Assembly: GCF_954871325.1 (NCBI RefSeq)
Contig: NC_088775.1
Coordinates: forward strand, 61,853,561-61,917,560
Source of the DNA: Gordionus sp. m RMFG-2023
Taxonomy: Eukaryota; Nematomorpha; Gordioida; Chordodea; Parachordodidae
Length of the DNA stretch: 64,000 nucleotides
Direction of reading: 5' to 3'
The notes under the pieces: generated by a model
Databases searched by the model: none
What the model saw: the letters and a program-made list of their open reading frames with translations, nothing else
Told to the model about the DNA's origin: nothing
Program-made: the position numbers and the translations under genes
Shown: positions 43,736 to 54,659 of the stretch, piece after piece
Layout of the letters: each line of letters starts with the position of its first letter
Numbering within the stretch: the stretch's first letter is position 1

Positions 43736-46115
43736 TCGAACGGGTTAGCGTTCAACGTTAATTGATAAAAATAGAACGTCTTCACGTTCACCTTCAAAAA
43801 AAAGGAACGCGTTGACGTTCGTTCAAATTTTTTTTAAAATTAAATTAAGAAAAATAAATGTCTTATATTTTTAAACACAATATATTAGCCATGTTAAAAA
43901 ATAATATAGTTTTATTTTCATAATATAATTATAAATGCAATATAATATAGCGAATAAAAAGATAATTTTATTTATAAAAAATTCTTATTAATTTTTAATA
44001 ACTGTTTTTCAAAATTTTCATCTGATAGAGCGAGAACGCTTGACAGTTAATACGGCATTAGCTATACTAAAAATGCGCTCTACATACCACACTCTGACAG
44101 CGTTTCGCATATAGCTTCATGTTAACATTATCAAAAGCTCTACTGAAAGTGAAGTTATTTTATTGGCTCAAGTATGTTTTTGTTTGGTCTGTACGCGCAT
44201 ATGTATTTGGGGAAAAGATGAAGTGTGGATGATATGATTTTATTTTTTAAGAACCTAAATTTTTGTGGGTCTTTGTTTTAGGAAAATTACAAAGGAAGGA
44301 TTTGTTCCATTCGACTAGAGTATTTCCGTTCTCCCATATTTTATTGAAGAGGGCTAGGAGGTAGGAAGATAATTTCATAGGTGCGATTTTAGGTATTTAG
44401 CTGTGATATTATCCAGTTGAGCTTTGTTTTTTCGTAGTTTTTTCACATTTGATATTTTATTTATGGAGAAACCAGACGGGAATGGTACGAGGTTTGTATT
44501 TATGTTTGTTGGTAGAGTTGCTTTCCGCGAGTCGAAGACCATCATATAATAATTAATCCATAATGCCATTTTTTTGTCCTGGTTAATGATTGCTTTTCCG
44601 TTTTCTAAAATTATAGAGGGGGGTTTTCTAAAACTGCGAGGTTTACAGAAATATTTTAATTTTTTATAGGCGTCATAAATCCTATTTTCTTTCATATCTT
44701 TATCGATATCACTTTTTTTGATAAGTAAATCCGTCTATCACTCCGCAATAATCTCTGTATGTTCAAAGTCGTTATTCGAGCCATTCTTCATTTTTAGTTG
44801 ATTTATTTTTTCTAATGTCTCACTAAACATTCATTCTTTCCTAAAAAAGACTTACATTTGACAAATCATCGTATGATTCTGCAAGATCATTTTTAAATAG
44901 TTTCCAGCATACTTCTACATTTCCGTGCATAGTTATGTTTAAGAAGTACCTTTTTTTTTATTTAATACTTGATCAAAAATTATTACATCTTCCAGCGTTT
45001 GTAATTTAATGAGTTTATGTATAAAGTTGTTTTCAAATGAATTTTACTAGATTCAGTCGAGTTTTGTCTAATTCTGTAAACCATTGGTGAATATTAGAGA
45101 TGAAGAAATCAATTTTGGATTTCTGCTGACTCACGAAGGTGTATGTTTATTTCTAGGTGGCAAAAAAAGGTATTTTCGATTTTAAAGTTCTTGTTTCTGC
45201 AGAAATCAATAGTTTCTTGCTATCCTAGTTATTCGATTGTTGTATGGTAGCAGCATTCCAGGTGACATTACTGTTTACATATTCTGCTTCTTTACTAATT
45301 TTCAGGTTTAGATCGCCTCGAACAATTATATTATATCTGCACTAGGGAGTGGATCGTATTTATCATTATGTCGATGAAGCCTAATTTTTCATTTCTAATT
45401 GGTGGGGCATAGAAATTTGCTATTATTGTGGGCCTAAAATTTATGTTTAAAGAGAGAAGACCATATCTTTCATATATGGGTACGAATTTGATGATTAATT
45501 TATATATTCGTTTATTTTAGGAATGCTATACCAGACCAGATTTTGGAAGTGCTATCCGAGTAAAATATTTTATAACACTTAAAGTTTGCAGTGTTCCTGG
45601 ACAGCGAGTTTCTTGATTAAGGTCTACTTTCACCACTTCTAACCTCAAGAGATCCGTTAGTTTGTTTTTCATTTATATTAAGGAACCCAATTTGTAACTT
45701 GCCTGTGAATTTGTTCTTCATTTAGTTATACTAACTTGAATCCAAGAAAATTTTATAAAGATCCAGGTGACGTTAGAAAGAATTTTATTTTGTTTAGATT
45801 AAAGATTTGAAAAAAAGTTATAGTAAAGGAAAATTTAATTTAATAGAATTTAGCTTTTATAAAAAAACTGAAATATGAAAAGGAAAAACAGCTGATTAAA
45901 AAATACAGGACTTATTTCTTAAAAAATTCGGATAAATATTAAATTTTTCAAATAAATAAAAATAAAAAGTGTTTTTAATATTGAACGAACGTTAAATTCG
46001 AACACGTTCGTCAAAAAAAAAGAACGCGTCCACGTTCAAAGTTCGTCAAAAATAAAAGGAACGCCGTTCATCATTTTTTTCAAAAAAAACGAACTTCGTT
46101 AACGCGTTGATAATT
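43736..46115. mobile_element. Element with GAACG/CGTTC palindromic ends
   Basis: The left end (43736-43830) has AACGGGTTAGCGTTCAACGTT-like words: GAACGTCTTCACGTTCACC, GGAACGCGTTGACGTTCGTT. The right end (45985-46115) is the inverse kind: CGAACACGTTCG, AAAGAACGCGTCCACGTTC, CGAACTTCGTTAACGCG. Palindromic subterminal arrays of this sort mark hAT elements here. It carries a minus-strand LINE (44230-45720). A related scrap with GAACGTGAACGCGTCCC lies at 17667. No clear target duplication. Confidence 0.6.
44230..45720 (-). mobile_element. LINE (non-LTR) 5' half: endonuclease and RT start
   Basis: The minus strand from about 45696 reads MKNKFTGKLQIGFLNIN, then DLNQETRCPG (endonuclease LQETR-type motif), YKIFYSDSTSKIWSGIAFL, IIANFYAPPIRNEKLGF and VRGDLNLKISKEAEYVNS. 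It continues to KPPSIILENGKAIINQDKKM, ALWINYYMMVFDSRK and then LFNKIWENGNTLVEWNKSF from the RT fingers. Order and spacing are those of an apurinic-type endonuclease plus RT LINE. It is broken by many frameshifts; the longest open piece is 44375-44695. It may be the same family as 39540-41395. Confidence 0.78.
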
Positions 46116-46374
46116 TCTATCCATTGGAAACATTCCAATTTAGAAGATTTGATTAAAGAGCAAAATATAAAATGCTATGTCTTTATACATTTAATGAATT
46201 ATCTTTCATTGCATCTATTTAAATTTTTTTGTCCATTTTAACATTTGTTTCAAATATTGCTTTTACTTTTAATGGATCTTTTTAAAAAAATTTCTTTCTG
46301 TTATCAAATATTTTAAAGATTTAAAAAGGTTTAACATTTCAATTAGATCTTCATGAGGCGACTTGCGACCCATG

Positions 46375-46720
46375 GGGTGCCAGGTATAATATATACGCGC
46401 CTGGGTCAGGTCTGGGTTTTTGAAATTTAATGGCCTTCGGCCTAAAAATTTTTTATTTAAATTTAGCTTATTAAACTGTTACTAACTTAAAAATATTTTT
46501 TCTTCTTCTAATAATAATAAATTTCAGTATTGCAAACAAAGTGATGGCCTAAATACACTGAAATATTGTTTATTTTCATTTAAAACAATAAATTAAATTT
46601 TAAATAAGGGCTTGGGCAAATTTTTTGAAACTTAGGATGGGCTTGGGTTTGGATATTTTCTATCAAACATGGACTGGTCCACCTTTATATGATGATGGTT
46701 GAATTATTTTTGCTAGAAGA
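46375..46720. repeat. GGGC-rich hAT-like segment
   Basis: CGCGCCTGGGTCAGGTCTGG and CCTTCGGCC on the left, GGGCTTGGGCAAATTTTTTG and GATGGGCTTGGGTTTGG on the right, resemble the subterminal arrays of the GGGCC hATs. Precise ends and target duplication were not found. Confidence 0.45.
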
Positions 46721-46729
46721 GTTTTGTAG

Positions 46730-47005
46730 GACAAAGTTAAATAGAAAATAAGTTATGCAAAACTCATCTAGCAAATGTATTTTTTAAATTATAAATAGAA
46801 TTGAATAAAAATTAAGTTAAGATTTTTTATTGTACACATAAATTAAAATTACTAAATATATACTTCATAAACAAAATTTTAGATAACCTCTAACTAAATA
46901 AATATAAATTTCTGAATCACATCTCATAAGATAGGAAAATTTCTGATTCATCCATCATAGGAGAAAATTCTGATTTCCAGTCATTCTTGAAGGGCTACCA
47001 GCTAA
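46730..47005 (+). mobile_element. Helitron 3' end
   Basis: The tail reads TCATTCTTGAAGGGCTACCAGCTAA followed by T. It resembles the last 25 bases of the Helitron at 59645-61255 (CATTCTTGATGGGTTATCAACTAG then T), with a weakened hairpin and a CTAA end that fits CTRR. The preceding 100 bp (AATTTCTGAATCACATCTCA) also occurs at 53305-53350, inside the foldback element. Confidence 0.6.
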
Positions 47006-47159
47006 TTTTCTAATAAAAGTATAAAAATTTTGTGTTTCAGAAATTTGTTTTGCTGTCAAAACATGTTTTCAAGATGATTTTTCAAATTTAGATATTCATC
47101 ATTGCTCATATGTGTATAATTTATCTGTAATATCATTTCTTATATATGATCATATGAAC

Positions 47160-47345
47160 GTTGAAAGCTTATGAGCTGTTAACCATTTAGTAACGCTCCT
47201 AAAACTGTCGCAGGGACTTTTCCCAGGTGCGGTTGCAAATAAATCCAACTTTGATTTTATCCCAAAATCATTTTCATGTTTATAGAAGGTAATGAACCTT
47301 TTTTATTTTTATATTGGGTAACTGCCCCATCAGAAAAAAATAATG
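47160..47345 (-). pseudogene. Transposase remnant: FSDG block
   Basis: The minus strand reads FFSDGAVTQYKNKKG, then FYKHENDFGIKSKLDLFATA and PGKSPCDSFRSVTKW. It is the same block as at 21428-21649 (FSDGVVTQYK, HENDFGINAD, GKTPCDS). It is presumably the last piece of the transposase of the enclosing 41488-49405 element. A frameshift separates the first block from the second. Confidence 0.68.
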
Positions 47346-47552
47346 AATTTTTGTTACTCTGCCAGATCTTTCTTTAAAGATAAGATGAATTTTGCTTGAG
47401 ATAAATAAAATGCAGATGCGCTATCCTTCAAACAATCTGATAAAACGATACAATTTACTTGTTTAATCAAGCTGTCTTAACAATAATAAACCATTCAAGA
47501 TAAGTAGTGGCCTGGCTATTGGCCCATAGGAATCCTTAGGATGACCCTGCAC

Positions 47553-48846
47553 TAGAGGTCTGCAAAGTAATTTTTAGCAGCCCGACCCAAGCCCGAATTT
47601 AAAAAACGTTATTGTCCGAGCCTTACCCGAGCACACATTTTTTAGTCCAACCTGAGCCCGAATAAAATTATACAATTTGAGTTTGAATATTATAATAACC
47701 ATATTCATCGCCACCTTAAATAAAAGTTTATTTGACGGCCATAATCTAATCAAGATATATATTAAGTTGCATTTTATTTAATTTGTAAAAAATATTATAA
47801 ATAAGTTAAAATACAATCGAATCTAAAATATATAAATAATCATATTTTCATATATTTGTTATCAGCACATCGACCATATTTCATATATGCATTTAATTTC
47901 GGAAATAATTTATTGCGTATACCATCAGTAGTCGTGAGATTTGGAATAATGCTTTTAACATCTATATTTCCATATATTGAGCCAATTTTGGCAAAATATT
48001 GGCAACAATCAACAAAGCCTTCCCCGTGAATTGCATCAAATGATCTCAAATCACGTCCACAAAATATGGTTAGCACCTTTCAACTCTTTTTTTAATTTAG
48101 CATAATTTTTGAGTTTTTTGGGATCAGTATCAAAAACGCTTAAAGTCCTTTTACTCTCTATAAATATGTATTTATGCCTTTTTAGTTGATTTATGCCTAA
48201 AATAATTTCATAATATCTTATATTTTATGTATGTTGTTATAGAATAAGCATATTTTTGCAAAAATTTCAACTTATATAATTAAGTTTTTCTTTGTTTTCA
48301 TCATATATAAATCAAAACGTTTTCCAGACTGCAAATTTGCCATTGGCAATTTCCCTTACTTCATATTCATTGCTCTTAATCTTTTCACCAATTTTTTTTA
48401 ATTTGGCATCCATTGGAATAAATTTTTTAATATGAAAATATGAGGCTATTTAATTAAATAGATATTAGTAAAATATATTTTATTTAACTTGATAGAATAT
48501 GATGAAAGTTAAGTATATAATAATATTGTTAACTATGCAATGCAATATACTAAAATATAATCACATAAAATTGGTATATGGTTGTTATGTAAATTATAAA
48601 ATCATAATTGAAAATGACATGTTATTCTGATTGATATTTTTAGAATAAAATGTAATAAATAAAATATGATATGGTTTTATAAATGACATTATGAATTATA
48701 ATGATAATTTAGGATATTTATATATTTTTTGAGTCGGGTCGGGCAGCTCTTACAATCCGACCCGAGCCCGAAAAATATTTTTAATGTCCGAAGACAACCC
48801 GAGTCTCGAGCTCGGGTCGTCTTCGGACAGTTCGTGCACTTCTCTA
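47553..48846 (-). mobile_element. hAT with transposase N-terminus
   Basis: The ends TAGAGGTCTGCAAAGTA and CGTGCACTTCTCTA are inverse (TAGAG..TGCA core), with a perfect 8-bp duplication CCCTGCAC (47545-47552 and 48847-48854). GCCCGAGC/GGGTCGGGC arrays lie at both ends, as in 23588-25167. It carries an N-terminal transposase piece on the minus strand. Confidence 0.92.
47840..48076 (-). pseudogene. hAT transposase N-terminal fragment
   Basis: 78 codons containing RDLRSFDAIHGEGFVDCCQY and FAKIGSIYGNIDVKSIIPN. The pattern LRPFxxVxGEGFxxxxxxxxxIGxxYGxxxVxxLxP is typical just after the BED finger of hAT transposases. The end TDGIRNKLFPKLN also fits. There is no catalytic core or hATC in this copy. 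Confidence 0.82.
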
Positions 48847-48854
48847 CCCTGCAC

Positions 48855-49190
48855 TACAAATGCATGATTTTCTTAAGGGTTAGTAATAAATAAGAATTCG
48901 TCAGCACTTAAATTGGATTTTAATGAATTTTGAAATAAGGATTGTTGTGATTTGTGAAGCTATCTAAATAATCTATAAATTAGTTGGCGGGCTTTGTCAG
49001 CATGTTAAGAAAAGATATATAATCTATTGAATTCGCATCAAATAATAAATTGTCTCTTTTATTTTTGATTTAAGCTAATTTCAAGAGAAATTAACTAAAA
49101 TGTTGAACAAACCATTATACTTCATAACCCCCCCCCCCCCCCAAAAAAAAAAATTTCAAGATCCATTATCAAGCTATATAATAAAATTTA
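48855..49190. other. Inner part of the long-TIR element, no gene
   Basis: Inner right arm and flank of the 41488-49405 element. A 15-C run stands at 49128-49142. No coding sequence recognised. Confidence 0.4.
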
Positions 49191-49405
49191 AATTATTGCT
49201 TTAACTTTTTTTTGAGAGATTTGAAAGTTATTGAAGTGCATTTTGTCAAAATGTACCAATTTTAACCTCTATAAGGATTATAAGGAAGTAAAATTTCATT
49301 TTTTTCTAAGTGATTGTATATACAACCAATGTACAAAATTTTTAAAAAATCGGAGGGGGGTCGGGTTGAAAATATATTTTTTGGTTGATTTGATATGGAA
49401 TTCAC

Positions 49406-49786
49406 TATACATAAATGAATCTTTAGAAAATGTCATTTAATCAACGTTTAGAAGTAATATTTAATCTATATTACAAAGATCAATTAATAATAAAATTTTA
49501 TAAAAAATAAGGAATATAGAAGGTCTAATAAATCCATAACCATTGTGTCATAATTGGGAGACTTTGATTTGTAAAATTTGATTTTTGGTAAAGTCAGTAT
49601 GTATTGCGTTTGATGAGTCATTTTTATTTTTATAATTTTATGTTTTATTTAAATTGGTGAGTCATTGTTATTTTTATAATTTTATGTTTTAGTTTAATCG
49701 CGTTAACATTTTATTTTTAGATTCATAAAAGTTAATTATTGTAAAGTCATTATGATGATGGGATAATTTATAATTTCTAAAAATGA
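49406..49786. other. Short gene-free stretch
   Basis: A spacer between two large elements. It contains an imperfect duplication of about 55 bp (GAGTCATTTTTATTTTTATA at 49615 and GAGTCATTGTTATTTTTATA at 49661). Nothing else is recognised. Confidence 0.5.
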
Positions 49787-49795
49787 ATTTTTATC

Positions 49796-51097
49796 AGCTC
49801 CGTGAAGTTGGCCGAACGATTGGAAGCACTAACGATGAATCATATGTCATTTTTAGTGCTTCGTTAGTGCTTCAATCCGTATAGTAGCCGAATTTAAGGA
49901 AAAAAAGTTATAGGCAAAAATAAAAATTTGTGCCAACTTCACGCTTAAAAGTCGATTGGAAGCACTAACGATGAAACTTATATCATTCTTTAGTGCTTCG
50001 TTAGTAGAGGTTAGTGCTTCAATCCATTTTGTAGCCGAATTTATGAATAAAAAGTTATTCACAAAAAAACAAATATTGGCGAAGTGCCAAAACAAAAACT
50101 AGAGTAGTACTTAACATCCGGTTTGTACCATTATTTAGTGCTTAATTAATGTATTTAAATTCCATTATTAATTTAGTTAACCGCCATATGGAAAAAAAGT
50201 TAATAGCTAAATAAAAATTATGACGTCACGATAAGCGTGAAGTTGGGCGAACTTTTGGAAGCACTAACGATGAAACTTATATTATTCTTTAGTGCTTCGT
50301 TAGTAGAGGTTAGTGCTTCAATCAGTTCCGTAGCCGAATTTAAGAATAAAAAGTTATTCACGAAAAAAACAAAAATAAACAAATAATGGCGACGTGCCAA
50401 AACAAAAACTATAATAGTACTAAACATCCGGTTTTCGCCATTATTTAGTATATTTAAATTCCGTAATTTATTTTATTAACCGTCATATGAAAAAATTGTA
50501 ACACGCTAAAGAAATTTTTAGAGGTCAAATTTCGGCTAGAAAATTATGAAAGCACTAACGATGAAACTTATATCATTCTTTAGTGCTTCGTTAGTAGAGG
50601 TTAGTGCTTCAATCAGTTTTGTAGCCGAATTTAAGAATAAAAAGTTATTAGCAAAATAAAAACTATGACGTCACGATTTAGGCTTGAAGTTGGCCGAACT
50701 TTTGGAAGCACTAACGATGAAACTTATATCATTCTTTAGTGCTTCGTTAGTAGAGGTTAGTGCTTTAATCAGTTCTGTAGCCGAATTTAAGAATAAAAAG
50801 TTATTCACGAAAAAAACAAAAATAAACAAATAATGGCGACGTGTCAAAACAAAAACTATAGGAGTACTAAACATCCGGTTTTCGCTATTATTTAGTGCTT
50901 AATTAGTGTATTTAAATTCCGTTATTAATTTACTTAACCGCTTTATAAAAAAAAAGTTATAAGCTAAATAAAAACTATGACGTCACGATTTAGGCCAGAA
51001 GTTGGCCGAACTTTTGGAAGCACTAACGATGAAACTTATATCATTCTTTAGTGCTTCGTTAGTAGAGGTTAGTGCTTCAATCAGTTCCGTAGCCGAA
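49796..51097 (+). repeat. Left arm: tandem repeats of the foldback-like element
   Basis: Four to five units of roughly 300-450 bp, each with GGAAGCACTAACGATGAAAC, TTTAGTGCTTCGTTAGTAGA, GTAGCCGAATTTAAGAATAA and AAACATCCGGTTTTCGCCAT. Within a unit GAAGCACTAAC and GTTAGTGCTTC form an internal palindrome. TGACGTCA, the CRE consensus, occurs at 50221, 50666 and 50978. The outermost unit is the most diverged and matches the outermost unit of the right arm. The arm ends where a Helitron-like TCTATATATATAAT begins. Confidence 0.88.
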
Positions 51098-51854
51098 TCT
51101 ATATATATAATCCTCAAAAAATGTCAATCAAATTTAGCCAATAGTTTTCTTTTAAATATTATTTGTCCAATCAAAATGATTATAGCAGTCACAGTCACAA
51201 CTGTGACATTATATAGTCAATTATTTTGTCTTAATTGATGTCAAATATATTGTTCTTTCTATATATCTATAATTTATCTATCTATCTATCATAGCAATTT
51301 TTAGCCAATTTAGATCATATTAGCAAAATGGATTTAATCTCCTATAAATCATGGAAAGCATTTCAGAAGTATTTTGAGGCAATAGGCAGGAAGGAACATT
51401 AGTATGAAAAAAATGTTTGCAGATAATCCTACAAGAGCTAAGGAATTCAAATCTATAATATATATATTCAATAAAAATCATCATAGCTTAAACATATCAA
51501 ACACGCATTCATAAACCAAATCGAACCGCCATTTTCAAAAAAAGAATTTCAATACAAAAAACAATTACAAAACATATAATAATATAATAATTACAATAAT
51601 TGATATTTTTTTTAACAGACACAACATCGAGCAAAACCTTCAATCATCAGTAAATAATTATATTTTTTAATAGACACCACAGCGAGCAAAACCATATACT
51701 TTCAATTTACACATCTTAATCTTGAAGATACTGAATCAAGAACAAATTGAACATTACATATACTTACGTTTTATCTGAGCATCTTATTTTATATTTGAAA
51801 ATTCATTTATCTATTCTATTTTACCCACGTTAAGTGGCAGATTTAGGGAAGTTA

Positions 51855-52240
51855 AAATTTTTATAAATACTATTTTTTAGATTCCTGTACAAAAAACAAA
51901 CTTACATAATAAATACATATAATATTAAATAAGTTTTTTAAGGTTATCTCATAGGCAATGTAAGTTAAAATTTTTATAAATACTATTTTTTAGATTCCTG
52001 TACAAAAAACAAACTTACATAATAAATACATATATTAAATAAGTTTTTTAAGGTTATCTCATAGGCAATGTAATTTAAAATTTTTATAAATGCTATTTTT
52101 TTAGATTCCTGCACAAAATACAAACTTACATAATAAATACATATAATATTAAATAAGTTTTTTAAGGTTATCTCATAGGCAATGTAAGTTAAAATTTTTA
52201 TAAATACTATTTTATTATTTTTTTTAGATTCCTACACAAG
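51855..52240. repeat. 112-bp tandem repeat, 3.4 copies
   Basis: GTTAAAATTTTTATAAATAC recurs at about 51857, 51966, 52074 and 52188. Each copy continues TTAGATTCCTG(T/C)ACAAAA, AACTTACATAATAAATACAT and GGTTATCTCATAGGCAATGT. The copies are nearly identical, so the array is recent. Confidence 0.9.
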
Positions 52241-52769
52241 ATACCATTCAACAAAACCAAACACTGGAACGTTTCATACTACCAAAATCTAAAGGCATTA
52301 TTGCTTCAACAAGAGTAAATTTTATATTTTTAAGATGTGATTCCGAAATATATATTTATTAGGTGAGGGGCTATTCTAATATTTTCCATTATTTTTTATA
52401 AATATGTTTATGAAGTATATATTTAGTAATTTTATTTTATGTCCACAATAATAAATATTTTAAACTAAACTTATTTTTATAAAATTGAGTAATTCTTATA
52501 TTTTTATTAATAATAAATCAACATAAGGAGAAAGCTAGAAAGAGACAGAAAAGGAACGAGCAAAGTCTTATTCCTACAACATCCAACCATCTTGAAGATA
52601 CTGGAAATAAACAATTTGCTTCAACATCCAATCATCTTGAAGATACTGAAAATCAAGAACAAGTTGAACATTACTGTGGGCCATTAAAATCTATTTTATT
52701 ATTTTTTTTAGATTCCTACACAAGATACCTTTGGTGCAATATCTAAGTATAATTTTTTCAGTGATCCTA

Positions 52770-53290
52770 TATCAATAAAAACAAATCAAGTTAAAAATTT
52801 TAATTTATGACAATAAATAAATTTATTTAAATTAGATTCCACGGATCATATTGCCGAAATGTGCCATTCAACGGACTCTTAATCTACCCAAATCAATAAA
52901 AACAAACGAAGTTAAAAAATTTAATTTATGTTATCAAATAGATTTTTTTAAAATTAGATTCCACGATATATATTACCGAAATGTACCATTCAGCAGAATC
53001 TTAATCTACCAAAATCAATCAAAATAAACCAAGTTAAAAATTTTAATTTATGTTAACAAATAAATTTATTTAAATTAGATTCTACGAATCATATTACCGA
53101 AATGTACCATTCAACAGAATCTTAATCTACCCAAATCAATAGAAACAAACGAAGTTAAAAATTTAATTTATGTTAACAAATAAATTTTTTTAAATTAGAC
53201 ACTACCAAAATCTACTATTCACCAAAATCTTAATCTACCCAAATCAATAAAAACAAACCAAGTTAAAAATTTTAATTTATGTATAACAAA
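52770..53290. repeat. About 120-bp tandem repeat, 4 copies
   Basis: Units carry AAATCAATAAAAACAAAC, AAGTTAAAAA..TTTAATTTATG, AAATTAGATTCCACGA and CCGAAATGT(A/G)CCATTCA. Copies start near 52780, 52895, 53010 and 53130, with a final partial one at 53240. The array is more diverged than the 112-bp one. The two share the word TTAGATTCC, suggesting a common ancestry. Confidence 0.85.
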
Positions 53291-53595
53291 TATTTTAATA
53301 AATATAAATTTCTGAATCACATCTCATAAGATAGATAAGAAAATTTTTGATTTATCCATCATCAGGGGTTATTCAAAATTTATTATTTATCTATGAAGTA
53401 TATGGTTATTAATTTTAATTTATGTCCACAATAAAAAATATATTCAAATAATAAAAAAGAAAATTCTTATTTCACTATCATCTTGACGGGCAAAATATAA
53501 GATAAAATAAGTATGTGCTACATAATCGTAATTACCCATGGAATATTTTAGAAAAAATTATTATAAGCCTGGCATATGTTTACATCAGAGCCGGT

Positions 53596-53745
53596 GTATT
53601 GATTGTGAAATCAATACCCATTGTAACTTCAATACCCATTGTAACTTCAATACCCATTGTAACTTCAATACCGTATTGATATCATTATAGATTCAATACC
53701 GTAGTGATATATTGCTATTGTAGAATCAATACCGTATAGATTTTT
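53596..53745. repeat. 20-bp minisatellite
   Basis: TCAATACCCATTGTAACT is repeated three to four times with a 20-bp spacing (53610-53670), then passes into longer, palindrome-like units (TTCAATACCGTATTGATATC, TCAATACCGTAGTGATAT, TCAATACCGTATAGAT). No coding frame. Confidence 0.85.
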
Positions 53746-54172
53746 AAGATGTTTGCATCGCTTCAAATATATTGGCGACCATTAAAATTATAAAATATTT
53801 ATTTATTATATATTTTTTCATCGCTTTATAAATATTGGCGGCCATTTTTCCTAATCTCCCTTAGCTGTACCTAGGCCAGCTTCTTATAACATAACTATAA
53901 ATCGTAAGCACACACCACATTCAATTCTATTTTCTATAAAATTTACAACTTAAAGATTTGTATTTAAAATAATTAGACTTTAGAATAAAATTTGTGCATT
54001 TAAAATTAATTTTTATTTAATTTAATTTTTCTATAAAATTTTATTCTAAGTTAAATATATTATTTAAAAAAATTATACTAAAATGATGACCACTTTCTAT
54101 ATCAAGACACCCTTCTCTATGATCCAAGTAAAAAAAATTTTTTTTTATTAAAAAAATTGTTGTGAAAAGAAA

Positions 54173-54317
54173 TAGAGACCTTCATAGGCCTAAAATTTAG
54201 GCCCAAGCCCGGCCAAAGCCCTATTGCAAAAAATTCCAAAGAATCCAAGCCCGGCCCAGGCCCGCTAGAAAATATGTAATTAGGACTGTAAGCCGGCCCG
54301 GCCCATGAAGATCTCTA
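54173..54317. mobile_element. 145-bp hAT MITE with GGCCC repeats
   Basis: The ends TAGAGACCTTCATAGGCC and GGCCCATGAAGATCTCTA are inverse. AAAGAAAT/AAAAGAAA flanks both sides, an A-rich near-duplication. The interior is CCCGGCC-rich with almost no AT core. It is the shortest relative of the TAGAGATC...GGGCC group. Confidence 0.75.
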
Positions 54318-54659
54318 AAAGAAATTAGTTTTTTTTATAAAAAGAATATGAGGTTTAATTTAATTTTTTTTATATATACTAGTAGAATTTGTTTAAGAGT
54401 AATTTGTGTGAAAAGAATTAATTTTTTTTGTATAAAATGAAAGATGGATAAATCTACTTTATTAAGAGTAGATTTTGATTTAAAGGGGGGGGGTGGATCG
54501 TGAAAAAAATTCTAATAGCGGGAAACATTTTTATAGTAATATTTTATGCCTCGATGTAGGTAAACCAGTCGAATCTAGGTAACCCACTAGCAGACTCCTG
54601 GTTAGAAATGTGGATGTCACAGCAAGAGATTCCTAACATACCTATTGTTCAACCGATTA

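Larger units (their letters stand above)
41488..49405 (-). mobile_element. Long-TIR transposon expanded by nested insertions
   Basis: The left end GTGAATTCATATCAAATTAA and right end TTGATTTGATATGGAATTCAC match the termini of the 27567-29716 element. The arms match too: AAAAATGGTACATTTTT, GAAGTGCATTTTGTCAAAAT and GGGGGGTCGGGTTGAAA pair across 41488-41770 / 49190-49405, and 42160-42420 continues the left arm. Within its 7.9 kb are a second-subfamily arm (41775-42160), a LINE inside a GAACG-repeat element, hAT pieces, a Helitron end and its own transposase remnant (47160-47345). No clear target duplication. Confidence 0.75.
51098..53510 (+). mobile_element. Helitron-like sequence inside the foldback-like element
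   Basis: It begins TCTATATATATAATCC directly after an A within a repeat unit (GCCGAA/TCTATAT). This is the 5' form of the Helitron at 59645 (TCTATATATATAATCACC). The following ATCAAATTTAGCCAATAGT also occurs at 42600. Internal tandem repeats fill it (separate entries). A weak coding-like part at 52535-52680 reads NEQSLIPTTSNHLEDTGNKQ with a second SNHLEDTENQEQVEHY. No CTRR end or helicase is seen, so it is truncated. Confidence 0.5.

Noticed and set aside
49853-51238. Several 67-80 codon frames with repeated FFVNNFLF and EALTSTNEALKND
   Set aside because: They are translations of the foldback arm repeats, present in both orientations; the similarity among them is DNA repeat identity, not a protein family.
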